The position numbers and the translations under genes were made by a program. A stretch of DNA of 64,000 nt. Origin: Myroides fluvii (GTDB taxonomy: Bacteria; Bacteroidota; Bacteroidia; Flavobacteriales; Flavobacteriaceae). How positions within the stretch are numbered: the first letter of the stretch is position 1; every line of letters begins with the position of its first letter. The stretch is from NCBI RefSeq assembly GCF_009792295.1, contig NZ_CP039934.1, forward strand, positions 1,570,501-1,634,500. The letters are read 5' to 3'. Shown here piece after piece: positions 34,606 to 44,888 of the stretch. Below the pieces are notes generated by a model, which was not told where the DNA came from, searched no databases, and saw only the letters and a list, made by a program, of their open reading frames with translations.

Positions 34606-37365
34606 ATGAGTCAACAACGTTTTTTATATCAATTCTGCGTAGAAATAAAGAAGGATTTTCCTTCATCTATGGACAATCTAGTAGTGGTATTACCCAATAA
34701 ACGGGCCAAGGTCTTTTTGTTAGAACAACTGAAATCGTTTTACGATCATCGTATTTTTGCTCCAACGATTATTAGTGTTGAAGAATTAGTTCAAGATATT
34801 GCTCAATTAAGAGGGATTGATTCGATCGAGCTCTTGTTTGAGTTCTATCTCGTCTATAAACAATTGTTAGCAGATAAGGCTGAAGATTTTGACTATTTTG
34901 TCAATTGGGCTAGAATGTTGTTACAAGATTTTAATGAAGTTGATCGATATTTGTTGAATCCACAACATGTGTTTAGTTATTTAAAAGATATTGAAGACAT
35001 CAATCACTGGGCAGTAGATGTAAATCAACAAACCGATTTAGTGAAAAACTATCTTCAGTTTTGGGAGCAAATACCCAGGTATTACACTGCGTTATACGAG
35101 CATCTCAAATCGAAGAAGATTGGCTATCAAGGCATGATTTACCGCGAAGCGGTAGCGGTGCATCAAGATTTCGTAAAATCTAGTGATAAGCAATATTACT
35201 TTGCAGGATTTAATGCGTTGAATGCAGCGGAAGAAGTGATTATTCAACACTTCTTAGTGGAAGGTAGGGCAAGAGTTTTTTGGGATATTGATGAGGCATT
35301 TTTACATGATCCATATCACGATGCAGGGTTGTTTTTGAGGAGGATTAAGCAAAAATGGGGGTACTATCAAAATCACCCTTTTGAGTGGATCACCACTTGT
35401 TTTAGTGCGGAAAAAAAGATTGAAATTATACAAACGCCCAAAAGCGTTGGACAAGCAAAAATTGTTGGTGCTATCGTCGATAAAGAATTGGCAAAAGGAA
35501 CTTCTTTAGATGAAATAGCAGTGGTTTTGGGAGATGAAAACCTACTACAACCTGTATTATATGGACTTCCTAATACCGTTACTAGTCTAAATATCACGAT
35601 GGGGTATAGTGGAAATAGTAGTCCCGTACAGCTGTTTTTGAACAAAATATTTAAGATGCATTTGGCCGCCGTGCGCCGTGGTGGAAAACAGTATGTATTT
35701 TATTACCGCGATGTGTTAGAAGTATTGACGAGCCCTGTAATGGAAGGCTTGTTTGATGTGGAGGCTGTCGTGTCTGAAATACAGAAAAAAAACTTGACTT
35801 TTTTCTCCTTTGACCGCTTTGAGTCTTGGATAAAAGCCTCAGATGAAGAAACCAAGCGATTGGTTTTTGACAATTGGCAAGACAAAGCTCCAGCGGAAAT
35901 ATTAAAGAGCTTAATTGCTTTGGTTATTCGGGTGAAAAATAAATTAGCAGTAGATAGTCAACAGAATCGCTTGATGAAAACTTTTTTGTTTACTTCTTAC
36001 AATTTGCTAAATCGACTCCTGTCGTATTGCGAAAAATATCCATTTATTCATTCTTTGGATCTACTCCATGTGCTGTATAAGCAGATTATGGATATGAGCG
36101 AGGTGTCTTTTGAAGGTGATCCTCTCGAGGGACTACAAATTATGGGAATCTTAGAAAGTAGGGTGTTGGATTTTGAAACGGTTATTCTTACCTCGGTAAA
36201 TGAAGGAAAATTCCCTTCTGGAAAAAGTCAAAATTCCTTTATTCCTTATGATGTAAAAAGAGAGTTAGGCTTGCCAACTTATAAAGAAAAAGATGCAATT
36301 TACAGTTTTCACTTTTATCATTTACTGTTGCGTGCAAAGCAAGTGTATTTGATTTATAATTCCCAGGCGGAGGGTATGGATGCGGGAGAAAAGAGTCGAT
36401 TTTTGACTCAATTGGAAATGGAAAAGCAAGCGAAGCATCAGTTGTCCAACGTGACTTATTCTGCTTATTTGCCCGATAAGGCCTATGAGCCTATGGCCAT
36501 TGAGAAATCGGATGAATTATTGATGAAATTGAAAGAGATTGCAACAATCAGAGGTTTTTCTCCTTCAGCTTTGACGGCTTATTTGCGCAATCCATTGCAG
36601 TTTTATATTCAACAAGTTTTGCGTATTCGCGAAGTGGATGAGGTAGAAGAAAGTGTTGCCTTGAATACGTTGGGAACTATTATTCACAACGCCTTAGAGA
36701 ATTTATATCAACCCTATGTTGGTAAAGTGTTGGACGTGGGAATGATTCGGGAAATTCAAGCTAAAGCAGATGAGGAAGTGCAAGTGCAATTTGAAGAGAT
36801 CTACAATAGTGATAAAGAAAAAATGGGTAAAAACCTCTTGGCTTTTGAGGTTGCTAAGCGAAACGTTTATCATTTCTTACGCGAAGAGTTAAAAGGCTTA
36901 GAACAAGGAGACCAGGTGGAATTGTTAGCGTTAGAAACGCGCCTAGAACATCTGTTAGAAGATAGTCGTTTGCCCTATCCGATTAAACTATTTGGCTTTG
37001 TCGATCGAATTGAACGTCGCAATGGAAAAATTCGCGTTATTGATTATAAAACGGGAAAAGTAGAGTCTAATCAGGTCAAATTATCCCAATGGGAAGGACT
37101 AACAGAACATTTAAAGCACGATAAAATTATTCAGCTGTTGTGTTATGCCTTGATGTATGCAGAGAAAGAAAATTTATCCTCATTAGAGGCGGGTATTTAC
37201 TCGTTTAAAAACCGAAGAGAAGGTTTCTTGTTCTTTGGTGTTCGCGAAGGAAGAGCGGTAAATCACGACATCACGCCTGTGATTTTGGATGCGTTTAGAG
37301 AGGAATTGATTAAGCTTATTTTAGTTATTTTAAACCGGGAAACTCCCTTTGTGGAAACCTTATAA
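34606..37365 (+). CDS. addB: AddB-like PD-(D/E)XK nuclease family protein
   Basis: The 919-residue protein starts with an inactive helicase-like domain: NLVVVLPNKRAKVFLLEQL stands where active members have a Walker A loop. It contains LQIMGILESRVLDFETVIL, the region equivalent to helicase motif IV/V in AddB. The RecB-type nuclease domain is at the C-terminus, with VIDYKTGKVE around residue 815. The four-cysteine iron-sulfur staple of Firmicutes AddB is not visible: FSPSALTAYLRNPLQFYIQQ has Asn-Pro where the first C-terminal cysteine is expected. It would pair with the AddA-like protein in break resection. The symbol is by analogy. Confidence 0.82.
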   Translation: MSQQRFLYQFCVEIKKDFPSSMDNLVVVLPNKRAKVFLLEQLKSFYDHRIFAPTIISVEELVQDIAQLRGIDSIELLFEFYLVYKQLLADKAEDFDYFVNWARMLLQDFNEVDRYLLNPQHVFSYLKDIEDINHWAVDVNQQTDLVKNYLQFWEQIPRYYTALYEHLKSKKIGYQGMIYREAVAVHQDFVKSSDKQYYFAGFNALNAAEEVIIQHFLVEGRARVFWDIDEAFLHDPYHDAGLFLRRIKQKWGYYQNHPFEWITTCFSAEKKIEIIQTPKSVGQAKIVGAIVDKELAKGTSLDEIAVVLGDENLLQPVLYGLPNTVTSLNITMGYSGNSSPVQLFLNKIFKMHLAAVRRGGKQYVFYYRDVLEVLTSPVMEGLFDVEAVVSEIQKKNLTFFSFDRFESWIKASDEETKRLVFDNWQDKAPAEILKSLIALVIRVKNKLAVDSQQNRLMKTFLFTSYNLLNRLLSYCEKYPFIHSLDLLHVLYKQIMDMSEVSFEGDPLEGLQIMGILESRVLDFETVILTSVNEGKFPSGKSQNSFIPYDVKRELGLPTYKEKDAIYSFHFYHLLLRAKQVYLIYNSQAEGMDAGEKSRFLTQLEMEKQAKHQLSNVTYSAYLPDKAYEPMAIEKSDELLMKLKEIATIRGFSPSALTAYLRNPLQFYIQQVLRIREVDEVEESVALNTLGTIIHNALENLYQPYVGKVLDVGMIREIQAKADEEVQVQFEEIYNSDKEKMGKNLLAFEVAKRNVYHFLREELKGLEQGDQVELLALETRLEHLLEDSRLPYPIKLFGFVDRIERRNGKIRVIDYKTGKVESNQVKLSQWEGLTEHLKHDKIIQLLCYALMYAEKENLSSLEAGIYSFKNRREGFLFFGVREGRAVNHDITPVILDAFREELIKLILVILNRETPFVETL

Positions 37366-37407
37366 AAAAATCGAGGAGAGCATATGCTATCCTCGATTTT
37401 TTTATTA
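37364..37407. terminator. Bidirectional intrinsic terminator
   Basis: A stem of 13 positions with one mismatch spans about 37371-37396 and is flanked by an A-run and a T-run. It separates the convergent addB-like and hydrolase genes. Confidence 0.88.
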
Positions 37408-37421
37408 ATTTATTCTGTCAC

Positions 37422-38207
37422 TTAGATCTTTACTAGCTCACTAAGATGTTGCTTAAGGGCTTCTTTTTGTTCAATGTGAAGCATATGGCCTCCTTCTAAG
37501 GTTATTACTTCTGCCTTGGTACCAAGGGTTTGATCGATAGTGTCTTGATAAGGCATCACAGGATCCGATTTGCCTAATATAAAAGCAATTGAATAAGGAG
37601 CAAAGTGCAACAACACTTCTCTGTCTATTCGCGTTTTCATTCCTTCTAAGGCTGCAATAACGCCTTGCGTTGCCGTTTTTAGGGCTTCTTCTCGAGTGTG
37701 ATTAATCTCTTGTTCATATTGTGGCCTGATGTGATCAGCAAATAAGTTGTTGATTGCCATAGTGATGAACATGGGTGCATTTTTCTTGATGAGGTCAATG
37801 GCTCGATCTCTATTTTGTACGCGTTCTGGACTGTCAGCACGTGCTGTTGAGTTGATTAAAATAATTCGTTTGACATGATCGGGGTACAGTTCAGCAAAAG
37901 CCAAGGAGACATATCCTCCCATGGAGTGTCCAATTAGCGTTACTCTTTTTAGTTTCAAATGGGAAATTACAGCGTGAACGGCATCTGCCATATCTTCCAT
38001 GCTGTGGATATAACCTAAACATCCCGTGCCCCCATGTCCCAATAAGTCCATACTTATTACGCGGTATTTAGTAGCGAAATGATCCATGTAATACTTCCAC
38101 ATTTTTCCGTTTTCTAGAAATCCATGAAGAAAAATTAACGTATTGCCTTTTCCGCTATCGTAATAATTAATTTGAATGTTTTTGTATAGTAACGATTTCG
38201 AAATCAT
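37422..38207 (-). CDS. Alpha/beta-hydrolase fold protein
   Basis: I chose the ATG at 38207 (261 residues) over an upstream TTG. The protein has the oxyanion motif LIFLHGFLENG (about 23-33), the nucleophile elbow LIGHSMGGYVSLA, an Asp in LGKSDPVMPY and a C-terminal His in GGHMLHIEQ. Together these form a complete Ser-Asp-His triad. It resembles MenH/BioH-like or general esterases; the substrate is unknown. It has no signal peptide. It is a single-gene unit with the shared terminator downstream. Confidence 0.87.
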   Translation of the reverse strand: MISKSLLYKNIQINYYDSGKGNTLIFLHGFLENGKMWKYYMDHFATKYRVISMDLLGHGGTGCLGYIHSMEDMADAVHAVISHLKLKRVTLIGHSMGGYVSLAFAELYPDHVKRIILINSTARADSPERVQNRDRAIDLIKKNAPMFITMAINNLFADHIRPQYEQEINHTREEALKTATQGVIAALEGMKTRIDREVLLHFAPYSIAFILGKSDPVMPYQDTIDQTLGTKAEVITLEGGHMLHIEQKEALKQHLSELVKI

Positions 38208-38333
38208 TAGATGTATTTTGTTGTGCAAGCAAAAGTAAAGGTTGCAAAACGAAAAAAAAACTTTATGTCCTAGAATTGCCTTTTGTTGATAGGTATTTTT
38301 ATTTTTATTTATTCTAAATTACTCAAATAGAAT

Positions 38334-38341
38334 TATCTTTG
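38334..38341 (+). promoter_or_regulatory. Putative -7 element of ChaN-like gene
   Basis: TATCTTTG matches TAnnTTTG, 21 bp before the chosen ATG. Its TTG has been open to misreading as a start codon. Confidence 0.5.
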
Positions 38342-38362
38342 AGGCTTATAAACAGAGTAAAA

Positions 38363-39217
38363 ATGAAATATATCTATAGCGTATTAATCGCTCTATTCGT
38401 TGGAAGTGTTTTTGCAAGTAACGGACAACCTTACCAAATTTACAATGCAAAAGGCAAAAAAGTAACCTATAAACAGATGATTAATACCTTGGGTAAATCT
38501 GATGTCGTTTTGTTTGGAGAATACCACAATAATTCTTTGGGGCATTGGTTGCAATTAAAGGTGACGCAAAGTTTGGGAGAAAAACGCGAACTTGTATTGG
38601 GAGCGGAGATGTTTGAAGCTGATAATCAAGATGGATTGACGAACTATGTGAAGGGAAAAATAGCAGAAGAAGAATTTGAAAAAGAGGTGCGTTTATGGAA
38701 TAACTATAAAGGAGATTACCGTCCCTTGGTGGAATATGCCAAACAAAATAAACTTTCTTTTGTGGCGACTAATGTTCCCCGTCGCTATGCAAGCTTGTTG
38801 TTTAAAGGTGGAATGGAGGCATTAGATACACTAAAAATAGAAGAGAAAGCATGGATTGCACCTCTCCCATTTCCGTATGATCCTGAATTACCTGGTTATA
38901 AAGAGATGTTGACGATGTTTGCTGCCGATCACGTGAACGAAAATTTACCTAAGGCGCAAGCGATTAAAGATGCAACCATGGCCCATTTCATTCAGACTAA
39001 CATAGAAGAGGATAAACTATTTGTTCACTATAATGGATCATACCACAGTAACAAGTATGAAGGGATATTTTGGTACTTGAAAAACGATGCTCCACAGTTG
39101 AAAGTGGCAACAATTACGATGGTTGAGGCGGATCAGGTAGAGCATTTCGAAAAACTCAATCTCGGATTAGCGGACTTTATTCTTGTTATAGATGCGAATA
39201 TTTTAAAGTCGTTTTAG
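38363..39217 (+). CDS. ChaN/DUF399-like haem-binding family protein, secreted
   Basis: I chose the ATG at 38363 (284 residues), which starts directly with a signal peptide, MKYIYSVLIALFVGSVFASN. The mature part shows the ChaN family pattern (PF04187): VVLFGEYHNNSLGHWLQLKV near residue 45, and later FVHYNGSYHSNKYEGIFWYL. ChaN of Campylobacter is a surface lipoprotein that binds haem and is tied to iron uptake. This homologue has no lipobox cysteine, so it is probably periplasmic rather than lipid-anchored. It stands alone upstream of the sdh operon. The iron role is inferred from the family. Confidence 0.82.
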   Translation: MKYIYSVLIALFVGSVFASNGQPYQIYNAKGKKVTYKQMINTLGKSDVVLFGEYHNNSLGHWLQLKVTQSLGEKRELVLGAEMFEADNQDGLTNYVKGKIAEEEFEKEVRLWNNYKGDYRPLVEYAKQNKLSFVATNVPRRYASLLFKGGMEALDTLKIEEKAWIAPLPFPYDPELPGYKEMLTMFAADHVNENLPKAQAIKDATMAHFIQTNIEEDKLFVHYNGSYHSNKYEGIFWYLKNDAPQLKVATITMVEADQVEHFEKLNLGLADFILVIDANILKSF

Positions 39218-39332
39218 AATCTTTTAAAATAATATACTATTTGGTCTTAAATCTAGTTCCAATCTAGTTTTTTTTTAAGCAAAATAAGGCAAAAAACTTT
39301 GTTTATATTCAATATAAATAAACCTTGACACA

Positions 39333-39363
39333 TTGTGGATAACGTTAATTAGGTGTATTTTTG
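39333..39363 (+). promoter_or_regulatory. Bacteroidota-type promoter of sdhCAB operon
   Basis: TTG at 39333-39335 and TATTTTTG at 39356-39363 are separated by 20 bp, 36 bp before sdhC. Confidence 0.82.
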
Positions 39364-39399
39364 AGAGATTTTTTCAAGAAAAACAATTAAAATTACATT

Positions 39400-40227
39400 A
39401 TGGCAAAATCTGCACTTTTAAAGTCATCCATTGCAAAGAAATATTGGATGTCTCTTACTGGTTTATTTTTATGCGTGTTTTTAGTTGGTCACTTGATAGG
39501 GAATCTTCAGTTGATTTTTGGGGATGCGTCAAAATTCAATGAGTATGCCTTATTCATGACAACTAATCCAGCTGTAAAAGTATTATCTTATGTTACCTAT
39601 ATCTCAATCCTTTTCCACGCGATTGATGGTATAGTTCTTACGGTTCAAAACAAAAAAGCTCGTCCTATTGGATATGCGAAGAACAATGCTGGTGCAAACA
39701 GTAAATGGGCTTCTCGTAATATGGCGGTATTGGGAACTTTATTGTTAGTTTTTATTGTAACGCACATGGTTAATTTCTGGGCTAAAATGCACTTTACGAC
39801 TATGCCTTTGCAAACAATTGAAGTAACAGTAGAAGGCCAAGAAGAGCCAATTACAATTTACAAAACTGTTCAAGAGCAACCCATCGACGTAAGAGCGGTT
39901 GAAATGGGACAATTGGAAATTAAGGGAACTGCGTTTTATCAAAAAGGCATGGACTTAAAAATTGCAGATGGTTACAAAGATTTACATAAAATTACAATTG
40001 AGTTTTTCAAAGATCCTTCTACAGGGTTGATTAGCACAATTTTATATGTAATCGCAATGATTGTTCTTGGATTCCATTTATCTCATGGTTTTGCAAGTGC
40101 ATTCCAATCTTTAGGGATAAATAATCCAAAGTATAACTGTTTGATTAAAGGGTTAGGTTATGCATTTGCATACTTAGTTCCAGCTTTGTTTGCAATCATT
40201 CCATTATACATTCACTTTATTAAATAG
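39400..40227 (+). CDS. sdhC: Succinate dehydrogenase cytochrome b558 subunit, with extra loop
   Basis: The 275-residue protein has five TM segments (about 17-38, 62-82, 107-127, 210-230, 252-273). Conserved haem-ligand histidines are in VGHLIGNLQ (His31), LFHAIDG (His73), VTHMVNFW (His122) and [10 protein letters not shown] (His226, His229). It anchors SdhAB to the inner membrane and carries electrons to or from menaquinone. As I recall, flavobacterial homologues are about 220-230 residues. The excess lies in the loop between TM3 and TM4 (about 131-190), which is rich in Thr, Val, Glu and Gln. Confidence 0.93.
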   Translation: MAKSALLKSSIAKKYWMSLTGLFLCVFLVGHLIGNLQLIFGDASKFNEYALFMTTNPAVKVLSYVTYISILFHAIDGIVLTVQNKKARPIGYAKNNAGANSKWASRNMAVLGTLLLVFIVTHMVNFWAKMHFTTMPLQTIEVTVEGQEEPITIYKTVQEQPIDVRAVEMGQLEIKGTAFYQKGMDLKIADGYKDLHKITIEFFKDPSTGLISTILYVIAMIVLGFHLSHGFASAFQSLGINNPKYNCLIKGLGYAFAYLVPALFAIIPLYIHFIK

Positions 40228-40244
40228 TCCTAAAGAAATTGATT

Positions 40245-42245
40245 ATGAAATTAGATTCAAAGATACCTCAAGGACCAATCGATAAGAAATGGTCTGATTA
40301 TAAAAACCACATTAAATTAGTTAACCCTGCGAATAAACGTAACATTGATGTTATTGTTGTTGGAACAGGATTAGCAGGTGGATCAGCTGCTGCTACTTTG
40401 GCAGAGCTTGGTTATAATGTAAAAGCATTTTGTTATCAAGATTCACCTCGTCGTGCGCACTCAATTGCAGCACAAGGGGGGATTAACGCAGCTAAAAACT
40501 ATCAAGGAGATGGTGACTCAATCCACAGATTATTTTATGATACTGTAAAAGGAGGAGATTACCGTGCACGTGAGGCAAACGTTCACCGTTTGTCTGAAGT
40601 TTCAGCCAATATTATTGACCAATGTGTGGCTCAAGGTGTGCCATTGGCACGTGAGTACGGTGGTTTATTAGACAACCGTTCTTTTGGAGGAACACAAGTT
40701 TCTCGTACGTTCTACGCAAAAGGACAAACAGGTCAACAATTATTATTAGGAGCTTATTCTGCAATGAACCGTCAAATCGGTCGTGGTAAAATTCAAATGT
40801 ATAACCGTCATGAAATGCTAGATTTAGTATTAGTAGATGGAAAAGCAAGAGGAATTATTGCTCGTAATTTAATTAATGGGGAGATTGAACGTCATTCAGG
40901 ACACGCAGTAGTTATTGCTACGGGTGGTTATGGAAACGTATTCTTCTTATCAACAAACGCAATGGGTTCAAACGTTACTGCGGCTTGGAAAGCACACAAA
41001 CGTGGAGCATTCTTCGCTAACCCTTGTTTTACACAAATTCACCCAACTTGTATCCCGGTTACAGGAGACCACCAATCAAAATTAACGTTGATGTCGGAGT
41101 CTTTGCGTAATGACGGACGTATTTGGGTTCCAAAGAAAATGGAAGATGCAGTTGCAATTAGAGAAGGTAAATTAAAACCAACGCAAATTGCAGAAGAAGA
41201 TAGAGATTACTACTTAGAAAGAAGATATCCATCATTCGGTAACTTAGTACCACGTGACGTTGCGTCTCGTGCAGCGAAAGAAAGATGTGATGCTGGATAT
41301 GGAGTTAACGCAACAGGTGAAGCTGTTTACTTAGACTTTGCTTCTGCTATTGAGCGTTACGGAAAAGAACAAGCGCGTATTCAACACTTAAATGAAAACG
41401 ATGCGAAGTTAGTTTACAAATTAGGTAGAGACGTTGTAGAGAATAAATACGGAAACTTATTCCAAATGTATGAGAAAATCGTAGATGAGGATCCATACAC
41501 TACACCAATGATGATTTATCCAGCAGTTCACTATACAATGGGTGGAGTATGGGTAGATTACAACTTAATGTCTACTATTGAAGGATGTTATGTAATTGGT
41601 GAGGCTAACTTCTCAGACCACGGAGCAAACCGTTTAGGGGCTTCTGCTTTGATGCAAGGTTTAGCTGACGGATATTTCGTATTGCCTTATACAATCGGTG
41701 ATTACTTAGCTGATGATATTCGTACAGGTGCGATTCCAACAGATTTACCAGAATTCGTGGCTGCGGAGAAAAATGTACAAGATATGATCGATCACTTAAT
41801 GAATAATAAAGGATCGCATTCAGTAGATTATTTCCACAAAAAGTTAGGTAAAATCATGTGGGATAAAGTAGGTATGGCTCGTAATGCACAAGGTCTAAAC
41901 GAAGCGATGGACGAAATTGCTGCATTGAGAGAAGAATTCTACAAAGACGTGAAAGTTTCTGGAACTGCAGAAAGCTTTAACCAAGAGTTAGAAAAAGCAC
42001 TTAGAGTTGCCGATTTCTTAGAGTTAGGTGAATTATTTGCGAAAGATGCTTTACACCGTGAAGAATCTTGTGGAGGACACTTCCGCGAAGAACACCAAAC
42101 AGAAGAAGGAGAAGCGCAACGTGATGATGAGAACTTTGCTTATGCTGCTGCATGGGAATACAAAGGAAATCCTAGAGACGCTGTTCTACACAAAGAAGAC
42201 TTGGTGTATGAAAATATTAAGTTAGTAACTCGTAGTTATAAATAA
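40245..42245 (+). CDS. sdhA: Succinate dehydrogenase/fumarate reductase flavoprotein subunit
   Basis: I chose the ATG at 40245 (666 residues); a TTG lies two codons earlier. The FAD-binding Rossmann motif is [19 protein letters not shown] (39-57). The histidine carrying covalent FAD is His72 in [11 protein letters not shown]. Active-site segments such as [25 protein letters not shown] and [10 protein letters not shown] are present. The C-terminal [12 protein letters not shown] segment is typical of the Bacteroidota/epsilon-type enzyme. It oxidises succinate to fumarate or, in reverse, reduces fumarate. It is the second gene of sdhCAB. Confidence 0.97.
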   Translation: MKLDSKIPQGPIDKKWSDYKNHIKLVNPANKRNIDVIVVGTGLAGGSAAATLAELGYNVKAFCYQDSPRRAHSIAAQGGINAAKNYQGDGDSIHRLFYDTVKGGDYRAREANVHRLSEVSANIIDQCVAQGVPLAREYGGLLDNRSFGGTQVSRTFYAKGQTGQQLLLGAYSAMNRQIGRGKIQMYNRHEMLDLVLVDGKARGIIARNLINGEIERHSGHAVVIATGGYGNVFFLSTNAMGSNVTAAWKAHKRGAFFANPCFTQIHPTCIPVTGDHQSKLTLMSESLRNDGRIWVPKKMEDAVAIREGKLKPTQIAEEDRDYYLERRYPSFGNLVPRDVASRAAKERCDAGYGVNATGEAVYLDFASAIERYGKEQARIQHLNENDAKLVYKLGRDVVENKYGNLFQMYEKIVDEDPYTTPMMIYPAVHYTMGGVWVDYNLMSTIEGCYVIGEANFSDHGANRLGASALMQGLADGYFVLPYTIGDYLADDIRTGAIPTDLPEFVAAEKNVQDMIDHLMNNKGSHSVDYFHKKLGKIMWDKVGMARNAQGLNEAMDEIAALREEFYKDVKVSGTAESFNQELEKALRVADFLELGELFAKDALHREESCGGHFREEHQTEEGEAQRDDENFAYAAAWEYKGNPRDAVLHKEDLVYENIKLVTRSYK

Positions 42246-42295
42246 TATTAGGTATTGATTCTTGAATCATATCTTGTTGTAAAAATTCGATACAG

Positions 42296-43036
42296 ATGAA
42301 TCTTACATTAAAAATATGGCGTCAAAAAAACGCTAAAGAACAAGGAAAAATCGTTGAGTATAAAATAAACAATGTTTCTCCTGATATGTCTTTCTTAGAA
42401 ATGCTTGATGTTTTAAACAATGAGTTAATCGAGAAAGGGGATGATCCCGTAGCATTCGACCACGATTGTCGTGAAGGTATTTGTGGAATGTGTTCATTAT
42501 TTATTAATGGACAAGCACACGGACCAGATAGAGGAGTTACTACTTGTCAGTTACACATGAGAAAGTTTAAAGATGGTGATACAATTTACATTGAGCCATT
42601 TAGAGCAAAAGCTTTCCCTGTAATTAAAGATTTAGTAGTGGACCGTACTGCTTTTGATAAAATTCAACACGCAGGAGGGTTTGTCTCTGTAAATACTTCT
42701 GGAAATACACAGGATGCTAACGCTATTCCTATTCCTAAACACGATGCAGATAAGTCTTTTGACGCTGCAACTTGTATTGGATGTGGAGCGTGTGTAGCAA
42801 CGTGTAAAAACTCATCGGCTATGTTATTCGTTTCTGCAAAAGTTTCTCAGTTTGCTTTGTTGCCACAAGGTAAAGTAGAAGCAGCAGACCGCGTAATGAA
42901 CATGGTAGCTGAGATGGACGCTTTAGGCTTCGGTAACTGTACGAATACAGGTGCTTGTGAGGTAGAATGTCCAAAAGGTATTTCTCTTGAGAATATTGCT
43001 CGTATGAACAGAGAATACTTAAAAGCAGCCTTATAA
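42296..43036 (+). CDS. sdhB: Succinate dehydrogenase/fumarate reductase iron-sulfur subunit
   Basis: The 246-residue protein has cysteine sets for three clusters: the [2Fe-2S] ferredoxin domain CREGICGMC (Cys58, 63, 66) plus Cys84; the [4Fe-4S] motif [11 protein letters not shown] (Cys160, 163, 166, 170); and the [3Fe-4S] motif [11 protein letters not shown] (Cys215, 221, 225). It passes electrons from SdhA to the haem subunit. A 50-bp gap separates it from sdhA, and a strong terminator follows. It completes the operon; there is no sdhD, as expected for the one-anchor type. Confidence 0.97.
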   Translation: MNLTLKIWRQKNAKEQGKIVEYKINNVSPDMSFLEMLDVLNNELIEKGDDPVAFDHDCREGICGMCSLFINGQAHGPDRGVTTCQLHMRKFKDGDTIYIEPFRAKAFPVIKDLVVDRTAFDKIQHAGGFVSVNTSGNTQDANAIPIPKHDADKSFDAATCIGCGACVATCKNSSAMLFVSAKVSQFALLPQGKVEAADRVMNMVAEMDALGFGNCTNTGACEVECPKGISLENIARMNREYLKAAL

Positions 43037-43063
43037 AGGATTTTAATATTTTTTTGAAAAAGG

Positions 43064-43095
43064 AAAAAGCAGCACAATTTGTGCTGCTTTTTTTA
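43064..43095 (+). terminator. Intrinsic terminator of sdhCAB
   Basis: A 12-bp perfect stem (43064-43075 with 43081-43092) is followed by a T-run. Confidence 0.93.
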
Positions 43096-43107
43096 TTAGC
43101 CTTTGTT

Positions 43108-43136
43108 TTGTTTTTACTATCATTAAATTATATTTG
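43108..43136 (+). promoter_or_regulatory. Bacteroidota-type promoter
   Basis: TTG at 43108-43110 and TATATTTG at 43129-43136 are separated by 18 bp, 30 bp before the ATG at 43167. Confidence 0.62.
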
Positions 43137-43166
43137 GCGCCTATTAACATAATATTTTATAATTTA

Positions 43167-43946
43167 ATGAAAACCTTACTACTAAGTATCCTATTTGTCT
43201 GTACTTCTTTGGCTAGTTATGCACAATTTGGACTCAATGTTTATGATGGACTTACTGCAAAAGCGATAATAAACTTTAAAAATGGCACCCGAGAAGTTGG
43301 AACCGTAAAAGAAAATAGCCCTCTTTTTAAGGTTAGGTCTAATGATCCTGATGAAATTAAATTTAAAAATGATGGTGCAGCAGACTATCGTTTAGTTTCC
43401 TCTAGTGATTTTACTTCAATTTTGGTAGATGTTGGAAAAAAAGAAGTGATATACAAAGAATATTTTCCAATTCGAATTCGTCAATTGAAGAACAAAGACA
43501 CTTTTTCTGATAAATATTTTGTGGATTATTATCCATTGGTAAAGTATAAAGACCTGGCTTTTGTTCAAAGTCACCTTTTTGTAAATGGTAAATATGCAAA
43601 TGATTTTTTTCTTTTCCCTGTAGCTAATTCAGATTACTATTTTCTTGTAGACGATGGTATTAAGAAAAAGAAAAAATTGGCGCAAACCTTAATGAAGCTT
43701 GATCCAGATTGTGAAGAATTCCGTGTTTATATTCAAAAGAATTACTTGGATGCTTCTAACTATAAAGAAGAATATAAACAAGCAGTAAATGCTTTTAAAG
43801 CCAATCAGTCAAATTTCATTGATGCAGAAATGGGTAAAGGTAAGAAGCGAAGAGAGGCAAAATATTTGTACCAAAGTGGAGAGAATTTTATATTTATCCA
43901 ACAGCTATTGGACAAATACCTTGAGTTTTGTGGGAAGGAAAAAAAA
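43167..43946 (+). CDS. Secreted protein of unknown function
   Basis: I did not recognise a family. I chose the ATG at 43167 (260 residues, then a TAG stop), because the longer frame starts at a TTG inside the promoter. A signal peptide is clear: MKTLLLSILFVCTSLASYAQ, cleaved about residue 20. The mature protein begins with a short beta-rich domain (KAIINFKNGTREVGTVKENS), which looks like a small barrel. Charged helical sequence follows, with a basic segment GKGKKRREAKYLYQ near the end. It has its own promoter and no close operon partner. Confidence 0.75.
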
Positions 43947-44023
43947 TAGCGTTCGTAGGAGGTGTTTTTGATAGTCGGTAAATCAGTTTTTGCTGTTGTA
44001 AAGTTACTTTACTTAGTATTTCG

Positions 44024-44031
44024 TACTTTTG
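44024..44031 (+). promoter_or_regulatory. Putative -7 element of omega-amidase-like gene
   Basis: TACTTTTG matches TAnnTTTG, 11 bp before the ATG. The nearest TTG is 25 bp upstream, longer than usual. Confidence 0.42.
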
Positions 44032-44042
44032 GTCAGATCTAA

Positions 44043-44831
44043 ATGTCGATTATGAAACTAGCATTAATTCAAGCTCCTTTAGTTTGGGAGGATGTACCGC
44101 AAAATACGGCTTTCTTTCTGAAGCAATTGAATCAAATAGAACCTGAAACGGATTTGGTGGTATTACCTGAGATGTTTACTTCAGGCTTTACCATGAACCC
44201 TGAGCGCGTTTTTATGACGATGCAAGACAAGTTTATCGAAGAGTTGCAATCGCGCTGTAAATCGCTTGATTTTGCCTTAACAGGCAGTATTGTAATCAAG
44301 GAAGGAGAACAGTATTATAATCGTTTGTTTTTTATTTGGCCCACGGGCGAATTCAAAACCTATGACAAGCGACATTTATTCTCGCTTGCAGGAGAAGAAA
44401 AAGTTTATGCGCCTGGAAAGGAACGCTTACTTGTCCATTATAAAGGGTGGAATATCTGTCCGTTGGTTTGCTACGATTTGCGTTTTCCTGCCTTTGCCCG
44501 AAATGTAGGTGAAGTGTATGATTTGCTACTTTATGTAGCGAGTTGGCCAGATCAACGCATCTATGCTTGGGATTCACTTCTTAAAGCACGGGCTATTGAA
44601 AATATGAGCTATGTGGTAGGGGTAAATCGCTGTGGGGAGGATCAAAATGACAATCAATATACTGGACATTCTCAAGTCATTGATTATATGGGGCAGTATG
44701 TCATAGCACCTCAAGAAGGGATAACTATACAATATTGTACGTTAGATAAAGCAGTGCAAGATAAAGCGAGAAATAGATTTGCTTTTCTAAAAGACGCAGA
44801 TCACATTGAAGTAAAGGAGAAAGAACGTTAA
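44043..44831 (+). CDS. Nitrilase-superfamily amidohydrolase (omega-amidase, YafV-like)
   Basis: The 262-residue protein has the carbon-nitrogen hydrolase triad: Glu43 in LPEMFTSGF, Lys109 in YDKRHLF and Cys143 in VCYDLRFPAF. The CYDLRFP context is typical of omega-amidases such as YafV/Nit2, which hydrolyse 2-oxoglutaramate and 2-oxosuccinamate and repair dead-end transamination products. The length fits. An alternative ATG lies three codons downstream. The enzyme is cytosolic. Confidence 0.9.
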   Translation: MSIMKLALIQAPLVWEDVPQNTAFFLKQLNQIEPETDLVVLPEMFTSGFTMNPERVFMTMQDKFIEELQSRCKSLDFALTGSIVIKEGEQYYNRLFFIWPTGEFKTYDKRHLFSLAGEEKVYAPGKERLLVHYKGWNICPLVCYDLRFPAFARNVGEVYDLLLYVASWPDQRIYAWDSLLKARAIENMSYVVGVNRCGEDQNDNQYTGHSQVIDYMGQYVIAPQEGITIQYCTLDKAVQDKARNRFAFLKDADHIEVKEKER

Positions 44832-44836
44832 GCATA

Positions 44837-44866
44837 CAAAAAAAGCTACCTTTTGGGTAGCTTTTT
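44837..44866. terminator. Bidirectional intrinsic terminator
   Basis: An 11-bp stem (44840-44850 with 44856-44866) has an A-run and T-run either side, between convergent genes. Confidence 0.9.
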
Positions 44867-44888
44867 GTTAGTAAAAGGATGTGTTTTA

